Shown in pieces: positions 7,426 through 14,217 of a DNA stretch of 16,538 nucleotides (positions are counted from its first letter, which is position 1; each line of letters begins with the position of its first letter). The notes under the pieces were generated by a model, which was not told where the DNA came from, made no database searches, and saw only the letters and a program-made list of their open reading frames with translations. The position numbers were made by a program, and so were the translations under genes. The stretch comes from an uncultured Campylobacter sp. (GTDB taxonomy: Bacteria; Campylobacterota; Campylobacteria; Campylobacterales; Campylobacteraceae), in the NCBI RefSeq assembly GCF_938030685.1, contig NZ_CALHHX010000033.1:1-16538 (forward strand), read 5' to 3'.

Positions 7426-8139
7426 ATGCGAAATAAGCAGCCTTACATCGAAGGCAGGATAGAAAACTTGCACGTCCGCGTCCTTAGGCAGGAGATCGAG
7501 ACGCTCGTGCTTTTTGAGATAGGCGGCGTTCGCTTTCGTATGCGTTGCAGGTCGTTCTCGTTTAAGCAGGGCGATTTGGTGCGCGTAAAATACTGCAACC
7601 AAGGATATCTAGGCAGCCTCGTCGCCTTGGAAGTCGAGCACCGCAGAACGCCTTTGGAATATGCCCGCGATTTTGCGTTGAGTGCGCTGGATACCGTAAA
7701 ACGCACGCTATCTTTAGCTTGGGATATTTTGATTACATTCGGTCTGATTTTTTTCGTCACGACAGTATTTTACGCGATCTATTTTGCGTTCGCAAAAGAC
7801 GCATTCCCAAACCTAGGCGATTTTTTCTACACTTGCGCGGGGCTTGCGTTTGTTGCGATGATAATTCTGGCATACGTTTATGCGATCGTCCGCGCTATTG
7901 AAAGGCGCGCACCTCGTTTGACACGGATATTTTTGACGTGCACCTACTTTGCTATATTCCTTATGCTTTTTATTGCCGTTTTTATCATCGCGCTTGCGGT
8001 ATTGCTTTATATTTGCGATATTTTGGGCTTTGGGGATTATTTCTTTTCTTGTTTAGTGCTCGCATTCGTGTGTTCGTATCTGGTTTGCTCTACTTGTATG
8101 CAAAAACTCTCATCGTGGCGCAAGCCTCGCAAAAAGTAG
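7426..8139 (+). CDS. Four-helix membrane protein with N-terminal soluble beta-rich domain, unknown function
   Basis: This is a 237-residue protein I do not recognise. Residues 1 to about 75 are soluble and beta-rich, with a segment (K-Q-G-D-L-V-R-V-K-Y-C-N-Q-G-Y-L-G) that looks like the barrel turn of an OB- or SH3-like fold; this is a visual impression only. Four hydrophobic stretches follow at about 99-121, 132-156, 168-198 and 203-223. A positively charged C terminus (W-R-K-P-R-K-K) suggests that end is cytoplasmic. The start is clear: GGAGGA at 7418-7423 directly precedes the ATG. It stands alone on the + strand, with a long non-coding region before it and a convergent receptor gene after it. 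It contains several Cys residues (41, 57, 137, 172, 197, 209, 216, 221, 224), with no metal-binding pattern I can name. Confidence 0.8.
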   Translation: MRNKQPYIEGRIENLHVRVLRQEIETLVLFEIGGVRFRMRCRSFSFKQGDLVRVKYCNQGYLGSLVALEVEHRRTPLEYARDFALSALDTVKRTLSLAWDILITFGLIFFVTTVFYAIYFAFAKDAFPNLGDFFYTCAGLAFVAMIILAYVYAIVRAIERRAPRLTRIFLTCTYFAIFLMLFIAVFIIALAVLLYICDILGFGDYFFSCLVLAFVCSYLVCSTCMQKLSSWRKPRKK

Positions 8140-8199
8140 TGCCCCTCCACCGCATAAATACACCGTGCGGAATTTTATAATTACGTCTCTTTAAATTTC

Positions 8200-8340
8200 G
8201 CCGGGTAGAATTTCACGCTGCGTTATAAATTTTATGCGCTGCTAAATCGTAAATTTCGCTTCGTAAGAATATGACAAGCGATAAAATTCTGTTACACTAA
8301 TAAACCATACCACTATAAATTTTACACTTTTTAAAATTTT
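8200..8340. repeat. Receptor-flanking direct repeat, copy 1
   Basis: The core 8200-8239 matches 12014-12053 in the same orientation at 39 of 40 positions, the only difference being T8223 against C12037. A second identical block, AATAAACCATACC at 8299-8311, lies 99 bases from the core start (100 in copy 2). A third, TAAATTTTAC at 8316-8325, matches 12184-12193. Between the blocks the copies have diverged. The repeat lies just beyond the 3' end of the TonB-dependent receptor gene. Neither copy has an ORF conserved with the other. Confidence 0.85.
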
Positions 8341-8388
8341 GCACGCCAAGTTTTCTGATCGTTTTCCGTTTATTTCAAAGCTTGCGGA

Positions 8389-8417
8389 AGCTCAAACGAG
8401 CTTGGCTCGTTTGAGCT
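8389..8417 (-). terminator. Strong hairpin downstream of the receptor gene
   Basis: AGCTCAAACGAG (8389-8400) and CTCGTTTGAGCT (8406-8417) form a perfect 12-bp stem with a 5-base loop. It lies about 70 bases past the receptor stop and between two convergent genes, a natural position for a bidirectional terminator. There is no clear T-run after either arm, so it may instead stabilise the mRNA 3' end. Confidence 0.55.
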
Positions 8418-8485
8418 GGAATTTCGGATAAATTTAAATCGCGCTTAGCGCTAGCGTCTAAGCAATCGACCCAATAAGCAACGAT

Positions 8486-11400
8486 TTAAAACGTTACCTC
8501 CCAGTTAAATCTAAAATTTCTACGCGGTGCATAAAATCTGCCGATGCCCGCACCCGTCGCCTGATCGATCATATTGACCGTTCCGAAAGCCCTGATCGAG
8601 CGCGCGCTATCCCAAGTGATATATTTGGCATTGGTTAGGTTGTAAACTCCTAGACTAAAGTTAAAATTTTTTTGCGGCTTTGCATAAGCGATAACGTCCA
8701 CTACCGTATAATCGCCGCTTCGCCAACCTTTGGTATTATCGGTTACGGGCTCTCCGTTTACTATAGAAGCATCGATGTGCCCCCAATATGGATCCGTTCT
8801 TTCGACTTGGCTTTTCCAATACATATTGTAGGTATCTTTGCGCTTCTTGGCTCCTACGTCAGTTATGAAAAGATCAATGCCATATTTGTCGCCGGGCGTA
8901 GAATAGCCGATATTATAGACGGAAGTAGGCGGTTGGATCGCATTCATCGGCACCTCTTCGCCCCTACTGCATCCGGAGTTTGAATCATTGGCGTTTGAGC
9001 CGTTGCTAGCGCACGACATTCTGCCTTTTTGTCTGCTGTATTTATATCCCAGCCTAAATCCCTCCAGGCTCTCCGATACATCGCCGAGCTCCAGATGGGT
9101 ATTTATCTCAAATCCATGCACTTTGGCGCTATCTCGGTTTACATTTTGATAAAACGGATACGGTATCTGCTGATCTACGACTTGTAAATTTCCCAAAAAT
9201 TCAAGATCGATAAAATTTTTATAATCCGTCTTAAAAACATCGAAAGTTATGCGGCTTCTCTCGCTATAAAAAGTAAGAGCAATCTCTTTCGTCCTTGCGA
9301 TTTCTGGTTCTAAAAATATATTAGGACGGATAGAAAAGTCCGGATGCTTAAAGGTCATATACGCCTCATCCGATGTCGGAGCGCGGAAACCCTTGGAGCC
9401 TTTTAGCTGAATTCTTATCCAATCGAGCGGGTCTAAATTTAGACCTAGTTTGTATGAGCCGCTTTTGTATTCCTTCTCTCTTAGCAGGAATTTTAAATTT
9501 TGCTGATAATTTTCCTCTCCATAAGGAGTGTAGTAACCATGTATTCCGTCATAGGGATTGTAAGGATACGGCACCCACAAACCGGTTATGATGCCTCTGG
9601 GCACTTCGGGATAGCCGGTATATTTCGGTTTATGCTTTACCTTGTCGTAGCGATAGCCAAGATCAAAGCCTACATATTTGGTTATTTGAATTTCATCTCC
9701 GATATAACCTGCCGTAGTCGTAGTTTGCACCGGGATCAGGTAGGTATTAACGGCGGTCGTATTGCTTCTCTGATTGCCGTTCATATGGTAGTCGGGATTC
9801 GGTACGCCACCTCCAGGAGTTCTACCGAAGAGTATATTATCCCACCATTGTGAATCACCCGAGTAAAATCCATCTTTATTAGTCATAGATTTATCTGTTT
9901 GATCCAAAAGTCCGCCGTATGATATAGAGTTCTCTATGGTATCAAATAGGCTAATATCTTTCTCGAAATCCAAATTTACTTGCTGGGTTTCGGTATCTAA
10001 CGTCCTGTCGGAGTATTGGATTGAATTATAGCCGTCAGTGTATGGCAAAATATGATATAAATCATAGCTTGTGCTCCAGTCTCCATACCAAGACCATGCA
10101 GGATCAGTATTAGGTCTTGTTACTGTGGCATCTTCGCTTGATTTTTCTATCGTTCCATATACTTGACCGTTTGGGAGGGTGTGTTTAGTAATATCTCTTT
10201 CAACGAATTCGTAAGTGTAACCCTTGTCATTTTTCATATAATCCTCTGTGTCATATTTTGCCCTTAAAACTCTAAATTTTTTATCGCAATTTATTTTGGT
10301 ACAGTCTAAAAATATACCCGTAGAATTCTGAGTTTTAAAGTCGGTGCCAGGGTTAAGATTATTCCCGGCATTGTCTTTAATAGGTGCGGGGGTATCCGAA
10401 TCATATGAATTCGTATCTGTAGTTAAGCTTCGATTATTTTTATCGGTTATTTCATAGTTATTTGAATTTTCCTTTAATTGCAATCCCGCAGGATTTTGCG
10501 TATTTTGGCAAGCGCTCCCCTGGCAACCCTCTTTATTGATCGCGCGATTTTTAATGTTTTGCTTCGAGTATGAAATTTTAACGTGATCCCAAAGCGGCGT
10601 CTCGCTGAAATTTTCGTAGCTGAATTGCACGTTTCTTCGATCAGAGCTGTCATGGTTCGTCCTGCTTCCGTATCGTTCCGGAGCGCCCGGGCGACTGCCG
10701 AGCCTGAGCGTGTAAGATAGGTCTTCGCCGTCGGAATTGAGCTTTGAGTTATCCACCGCAACGGAAAATCTATGCTCGTCGCCGGGTTGAAATCCAACCT
10801 TTACGAGTGTACTTTTTTTGGTTATGGTGTATGGGTCTGCTTTTTCGCGAGTTTTTCCTATATGAAGTTTGTCCTCTTTGCTATCATATATGTCGTAGAA
10901 ATAGTTTTTTCTTTCATGACCGTGTCTATCGGTGTTTATAACTAAAAGATCAAACCAGCCGTATCTAGCCGCACCGGTGAAGGAGTGAAAATTTTGGCTA
11001 TCGACGCTTTGATAGCCCTGCTTAAAGCCGAAATGATAGTTTTTTTCCGTCAAGAAATCCCTAGCGTCTTTGGTTTCAAACATAACCGATCCGCCGAGTG
11101 CGCCGCTTCCCGCTTTTATGGAGTCGGCTCCTTTGGTGATATTGGCCGTTTTGACGTTTTCCATCTCTACGCCGTTTCTTGTGTTATTAAAATTTCCATA
11201 CCCCTCAAAGAGGTCTTTAAAGCCCTGCGAGCTCAAGGTCTCTGCTTGGCGAAGTCCGTCCACTGTGATAGCCACGCGGTTTTCGTCCACGCCGCGAACG
11301 GCGTATCCGCTAGCGCCGAATCTGCCCGTCTCGACCGCCGTGATACCCGTTTGGTATCGCACCAAGTCTCTACTATCGGTGATCTGCTGCTTCTTGATAG

Positions 11401-11572
11401 TCTGCGCGGTAGTTTTAGTTTCGCCGACCTTTTGCTCGGCTACGCTTTGCGAATCGACATTGCCCGTTACCTGGATAGTTCCCAGTTCTTGTGAGTTGGC
11501 TGGCTCTTCCGCGTAAAGCGAGCCATAAAAGAGCAGCGAGACATAGAGAGAGAGAGAGAATCTTCTAAACAT
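8486..11572 (-). CDS. TonB-dependent outer-membrane receptor, haemoglobin/transferrin/lactoferrin type
   Basis: This is a 1028-residue TonB-dependent receptor, most like haem/haemoglobin receptors (the HgbA/Hgp type of Pasteurellaceae) and the related transferrin receptor TbpA. The signal peptide is residues 1-21, with cleavage after L-Y-A. A TonB-box-like E-L-G-T-I-Q-V-T-G is at 29-37. The plug spans about 48-168, with R-G-V-D-E-N-R-V-A-I-T-V-D-G-L and G-S-G-A-L-G-G-S-V-M-F. The barrel carries the haem-receptor FRAP box (G-F-R-A-P-T-S-D-E, about 728-736). The NPNL box appears only as a variant, R-P-N-I-F-L-E-P-E. The gene ends with Y-A-P-R-R-N-F-R-F-N-W-E-V-T-F, a barrel end with terminal Phe. 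Paired Cys residues in loops (C-Q-G-S-A-C, D-C-T-K-I-N-C) suggest disulfides. TAAGGAAA lies 7-8 bases before the ATG. Predicted role: binding a host haem or iron protein and importing haem or iron with TonB-ExbBD energy. The exact ligand is uncertain. No partner lipoprotein is adjacent. Confidence 0.93.
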   Translation of the reverse strand: MFRRFSLSLYVSLLFYGSLYAEEPANSQELGTIQVTGNVDSQSVAEQKVGETKTTAQTIKKQQITDSRDLVRYQTGITAVETGRFGASGYAVRGVDENRVAITVDGLRQAETLSSQGFKDLFEGYGNFNNTRNGVEMENVKTANITKGADSIKAGSGALGGSVMFETKDARDFLTEKNYHFGFKQGYQSVDSQNFHSFTGAARYGWFDLLVINTDRHGHERKNYFYDIYDSKEDKLHIGKTREKADPYTITKKSTLVKVGFQPGDEHRFSVAVDNSKLNSDGEDLSYTLRLGSRPGAPERYGSRTNHDSSDRRNVQFSYENFSETPLWDHVKISYSKQNIKNRAINKEGCQGSACQNTQNPAGLQLKENSNNYEITDKNNRSLTTDTNSYDSDTPAPIKDNAGNNLNPGTDFKTQNSTGIFLDCTKINCDKKFRVLRAKYDTEDYMKNDKGYTYEFVERDITKHTLPNGQVYGTIEKSSEDATVTRPNTDPAWSWYGDWSTSYDLYHILPYTDGYNSIQYSDRTLDTETQQVNLDFEKDISLFDTIENSISYGGLLDQTDKSMTNKDGFYSGDSQWWDNILFGRTPGGGVPNPDYHMNGNQRSNTTAVNTYLIPVQTTTTAGYIGDEIQITKYVGFDLGYRYDKVKHKPKYTGYPEVPRGIITGLWVPYPYNPYDGIHGYYTPYGEENYQQNLKFLLREKEYKSGSYKLGLNLDPLDWIRIQLKGSKGFRAPTSDEAYMTFKHPDFSIRPNIFLEPEIARTKEIALTFYSERSRITFDVFKTDYKNFIDLEFLGNLQVVDQQIPYPFYQNVNRDSAKVHGFEINTHLELGDVSESLEGFRLGYKYSRQKGRMSCASNGSNANDSNSGCSRGEEVPMNAIQPPTSVYNIGYSTPGDKYGIDLFITDVGAKKRKDTYNMYWKSQVERTDPYWGHIDASIVNGEPVTDNTKGWRSGDYTVVDVIAYAKPQKNFNFSLGVYNLTNAKYITWDSARSIRAFGTVNMIDQATGAGIGRFYAPRRNFRFNWEVTF
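11545..11558 (-). repeat. (TC)7 dinucleotide tract in the receptor signal-peptide codons
   Basis: On the coding strand codons 5-9 (TTC TCT CTC TCT CTC) contain seven uninterrupted TC units, giving F-S-L-S-L in the signal peptide. Gain or loss of one unit would frameshift the gene a few codons after its start. In the state shown here the gene is in frame (ON). Slipped-strand control of haemoglobin receptors is established in Haemophilus (CCAA repeats) and Neisseria (poly-G). Variation at this tract is inferred, not shown. Confidence 0.75.
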
Positions 11573-11630
11573 TCATATTTCCTTACTTAATGATTATAGA
11601 ATTGATTATTAACGCGGCGAATAATAATAC
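11573..11630 (-). promoter_or_regulatory. Receptor promoter with possible Fur-type operator
   Basis: On the - strand TAAGGAAA (11578-11585) is the ribosome-binding site. A TATAAT hexamer (11593-11598) and a TATTAT (11621-11626) are candidate -10 elements. Around the first, the - strand reads TTAATAATCAATTCTATAAT then CATT, with TGATTAT (on the + strand) repeated at 11591-11597 and 11603-11609. This partly resembles a Fur box (NATA/TAT units), which would fit iron repression of an iron or haem receptor. The match is modest. Confidence 0.4.
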
Positions 11631-12013
11631 AAAGATTTTTAATGTTTAATTAAATTGCAGTTTAAATTTAGGATAAATTTTAAATGCTTGAAATTTTGAT
11701 TTTTTAAGAAGTATAAAATTTTGAATAGGTCGAAAAATACGTAATAGGTGCATTTTAAGCTTTAATATAGCGCTAAATTTTGCAAAGCGTTTTTGAAACG
11801 GCTAGCAAAAATACTGAAAATTATAAAAGGGCGAATGATAATAAAGCGCATTTTATAATATGTAACGCACTTTTAAATCATGATATTTTTGCCGGTAATT
11901 TTAAAATTTTATACCCAATCGCTGCATTGTAAATTTATCATTTTATAGATTGTCGCCTCTCGGGATTTGTTAGCAGATTTATTTATCGGTACCGGAATAG
12001 GGCATAAATTTTT
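11631..12013. other. Non-coding region upstream of the receptor
   Basis: No gene is supported here. The DNA is very AT-rich and includes an AATGATAATAAA word (11834-11845) that could be a second Fur-like half-site. A 102-codon + strand frame starting at 11967 runs across copy 2 of the flanking repeat. It has no ribosome-binding site and is not maintained in copy 1, so I do not call it. Confidence 0.55.
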
Positions 12014-12207
12014 GCCGGGTAGAATTTCACGCTGCGCTATAAATTTTATGCGCCTCGAAATTTTGAAATTTTGTTTTGCACAAATACGGCGAGCGGCAAA
12101 ATTCTATCTCACAAATAAACCATACCGCGTTGTAGGCATTGATAATCTACTCGTTTATTCCGCCAAATTAGCCCATACCGCCGTAAATTTTACGCTTTTA
12201 AATTTCG
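12014..12207. repeat. Receptor-flanking direct repeat, copy 2
   Basis: This is the partner of 8200-8340: the core 12014-12053 is 39/40 identical, AATAAACCATACC recurs at 12114-12126, and TAAATTTTAC recurs at 12184-12193. Relative to copy 1 it contains about 53 extra bases bounded by two CCATACC words (12120-12126 and 12173-12179). Copy 1 has a single CCATACC (8305-8311) at that point. A deletion in copy 1 or a duplication-type event in copy 2 between the short repeats would explain this. Confidence 0.82.
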
Positions 12208-12224
12208 CGTCGAATCTTTCGCGG

Positions 12225-12764
12225 CTAAAAAACACCTCGCAGAGCCGCCGTACCCTTTACATGTCTGTACGGTAAGAAATAATGCACGAAGCTTGTGCAG
12301 GCGCCATCAGACACGCATATTTCGGCGCTTAGTCTGTGTCCAACATGCGTAGAATCGAGATCCGGTACCTCTAGCTCATCCTTTTCAAACACGACACGCC
12401 CGCTTTGCACCTGCTCGAGTTTGATATTTTTCAGCACGATCCCTGGCGCGCTCACGTGGTCAAATTTTATACTTAGTTTATACGGAGCGCCGGTGGAGTT
12501 GTCGTCCGAGAAGTCGGGCTCCGGCTCGTGCTCGTCGCGCCATAATCGTCTGCCGATAGTGGTAGCTCTTAAGCTGGCGCTGATGCTAAAATCCTCCAGA
12601 TCCAGCGAAGCGCTGCTAAAATCACGGATAAGCGCCCATGATACGATGGCGCGACCGAAAAATTTATCGGCGATCATATACGTGCCGAAAAGCGAGCTTA
12701 TGACCACCCAAAACAAAAATATAAATTTAAAAACCTTGCGTAAAACAAACTTTAACGTCTTCAT
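12225..12764 (-). CDS. Membrane-anchored hypothetical protein
   Basis: This is a 179-residue protein I do not recognise. A basic N terminus is followed by one hydrophobic segment (about 11-31) that reads as an uncleaved membrane anchor, leaving residues about 35-179 in the periplasm (inference). The soluble part is beta-rich, with an acidic linker (D-E-H-E-P-E-P-D-F-S-D-D-N) near the middle. Two Cys residues (150 and 156) near the C terminus could form a disulfide. The ATG has a good AAAGGAT site upstream. It lies between the receptor and tmk on the same strand. Long AT-rich gaps of over 300 bases on both sides suggest it is transcribed on its own. A link to the receptor is possible from position only; it has no lipoprotein signal (no L-x-x-C), so it is not a TbpB/HpuA-like partner. 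Confidence 0.7.
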   Translation of the reverse strand: MKTLKFVLRKVFKFIFLFWVVISSLFGTYMIADKFFGRAIVSWALIRDFSSASLDLEDFSISASLRATTIGRRLWRDEHEPEPDFSDDNSTGAPYKLSIKFDHVSAPGIVLKNIKLEQVQSGRVVFEKDELEVPDLDSTHVGHRLSAEICVSDGACTSFVHYFLPYRHVKGTAALRGVF

Positions 12765-13078
12765 CGCTATCCTTTCGATCTAAAACTTAAGCGGAATTCC
12801 GCCTGCAAATCCGCGGATTAAAATTCCGTACAAGATTTCGCTTATGAAATTTTGCGCTTTTTGGTCTGCGGCGGAATTTTAAGACAGAATTCTGTGGCGA
12901 AATTTTACGGTTAAATTATAAAACAAAATTCCGCCCATGAAATTTTACCTAGAATTTCTCCTGTAAAATTCCATAACGAAATTCGAAGATGAAATTTTAT
13001 GGGCGGAATTTCACAGCTAAAATTTCACGGCAGAGCTCAAAAGTTCTTTCCCGCGGCAAAATTCCACGCCTTAAAATT
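12765..13078. repeat. Intergenic cluster of GAATTCC / GAAATTTTA words with a long inverted repeat
   Basis: About 310 non-coding bases between tmk and the hypothetical gene at 12225 are built largely of short words (GGAATTCCGC, AAAATTCCG, GAAATTTTA, GGAATTTT) recurring every 15-25 bases in both orientations. Within it, 12926-12945 and 12992-13011 are inverted copies (19 of 20 matching) around a 46-base spacer. CTTAAAATTTTAAG (13070-13083) is a 14-base palindrome overlapping the tmk stop and may aid termination. The same words pack the abnormal parts of rpiB. No gene is visible. Confidence 0.7.
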
Positions 13079-13705
13079 TTAAGAAAGTATGAAATTTTTT
13101 ATCTGATCGCAGATCGCTTCTTCGGATTGTGCGGCGTCGATTTGCAGCGTCTGAACGCCGCATGCCGTGCACGCCTGCGCCATCAGCTCCTGTACGCGCA
13201 TTAGATATTTCAGCCCGCGAGCCTCGATTATATCGCTGCTAGCGCGCGTTTTAAGCCGCTTTTTGACGAGCTGTTCGTCCGCCGAAAATAGCACGATTTT
13301 ATCTGCAAATTTGCCTCCAAGCGCAAATTTATTAAGCGCGATAAGCTCGCTAAGATCCGCGTTTTTGTCGTTTGCTAGCGCATAGGCAAGCCCCGAGATG
13401 AAACCGCGATCGCTTAGCACGAGCCTACCCGCGCCGCCCTTTATCACGCGCTCGTAGTGCTCGGCGCGGTCTGCGAGGAACAAAAGCAGCTCGGCGCGCT
13501 TTGAGATTTCGCCGCAGACCTCGCGCAGATTTACGCTACCGCGCGACCACTTAAAATCCTCGCCCAAAACGAGGCTTCGCACCGCCTCGCCGAGCTTCGT
13601 GCCGCCGGGCTCCTTGGTCACGATCGCCTGCGGAAAAGCCGCCGCCAGCCGCGCTATCTGCGTGCTTTTGCCCACACCGTCGATACCTTCGAATATTACA
13701 TACAT
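13079..13705 (-). CDS. tmk: dTMP kinase (thymidylate kinase)
   Basis: Tmk phosphorylates dTMP to dTDP in DNA-precursor synthesis. The 208-residue protein has the Walker A loop G-I-D-G-V-G-K-S-T (7-15), the dTMP-contact motif K-E-P-G-G-T (31-36), A-E-L-L-L-F-L-A-D-R-A-E-H (71-83) and the D-R-G-F-I-S-G-L-A-Y segment (99-108) in place of the common D-R-Y/F-x-x-S. The LID region reads R-A-S-S-D-I-I-E-A-R-G-L-K-Y-L, more diverged than in E. coli but normal for Campylobacterota as I recall. AAAGGCG precedes the ATG. In Campylobacter tmk usually follows coaD directly; here about 1.7 kb separates them, so tmk probably has its own promoter in 13706-14217 (inference). Family identification is firm. Confidence 0.96.
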   Translation of the reverse strand: MYVIFEGIDGVGKSTQIARLAAAFPQAIVTKEPGGTKLGEAVRSLVLGEDFKWSRGSVNLREVCGEISKRAELLLFLADRAEHYERVIKGGAGRLVLSDRGFISGLAYALANDKNADLSELIALNKFALGGKFADKIVLFSADEQLVKKRLKTRASSDIIEARGLKYLMRVQELMAQACTACGVQTLQIDAAQSEEAICDQIKNFILS

Positions 13706-14217
13706 TTTTCGCCTTTAAATTTGTGCGCTATTTTACAAGCTTATAGCTAAATAGCGGCTTTTTTAAACAGACGGGCGCTAAATTTCGTCTTAAAATCGGG
13801 CTTTTGCGCGAGCTTGTCCGAGCCGCTTTTGATCTTTAGGCGTAAAATTTTATCGGGCGCTTTGTTGCTAAACACTTATTCTTTGCGGCACGGCTCGCGG
13901 TTAAATTTAGCGCTCGAATGGGTGTGTCGCATAACAGCGAGCGAGTAAATTTGCGCTTACGGACATCTACCGGGCGGAGCGCCGGTCGGTAAAGACGGCA
14001 CGCCGTGCGGATATGATGGCACGTCGGGCGAGGTAGGGCGTGATCATACAGAGCAGGACGTATACCAGTTGAAGCGGATGGCGCTAAACTGAAATGGCGG
14101 CGCTTCTGGCGGAGCAGGGCGGCGTCATTCGGAGTAGGGTATGTTTGTGGGCAGCACGGGCGGGCAAACGCTGCGCGCAATGATAAAATCGCGACGATGA
14201 AATTTTAAATTTTGCCC
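13706..14217. other. Intergenic region with a locally GC-rich patch
   Basis: About 510 bases lie between tmk and the next gene upstream. Positions roughly 13960-14160 are visibly richer in G and C than the surrounding intergenic DNA and lack the AAATTT words. Frames on both strands are interrupted or, like the 114-codon - strand frame at 13836-14180, have Arg/Pro/Ala-rich composition with no ribosome-binding site or known motif. It could be a decayed gene or recently acquired DNA; I cannot name a source. It should also contain the tmk promoter. Confidence 0.5.

Larger units (their letters stand above)
8140..8485. other. Convergent intergenic region
   Basis: About 345 bases separate the stop of the + strand membrane protein from the stop of the - strand receptor. 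It holds copy 1 of the receptor-flanking repeat (8200-8340), a strong hairpin (8389-8417) and a smaller imperfect hairpin (GCTTAG 8443-8448 with CTAAGC 8458-8463). No gene is visible in it. Confidence 0.7.

Noticed and set aside
8200..12207. A composite transposon or insertion sequence carrying the receptor
   Set aside because: The flanking repeats are direct and encode no transposase, show no terminal inverted repeats and no visible target-site duplication.
11967..12275. 102-codon + strand frame in the receptor upstream region
   Set aside because: It has no ribosome-binding site, runs over repeat copy 2 and into the 3' end of the opposite-strand gene, and the equivalent frame in copy 1 is broken by stops.
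12225..12764. Accessory lipoprotein partner (TbpB/HpuA type) of the receptor
   Set aside because: The N terminus is an uncleaved-looking membrane segment without a lipobox Cys, and the protein is far smaller than TbpB.
12765..13078. CRISPR array in the repetitive intergenic stretch
   Set aside because: The repeated words are only 8-12 bases, irregularly spaced and in both orientations; there are no constant repeats with uniform spacers and no cas genes.
13836..14180. 114-codon - strand frame between tmk and the hypothetical gene
   Set aside because: Arg/Pro/Ala-rich composition, no ribosome-binding site, no recognisable motif; more likely chance openness of GC-rich DNA.
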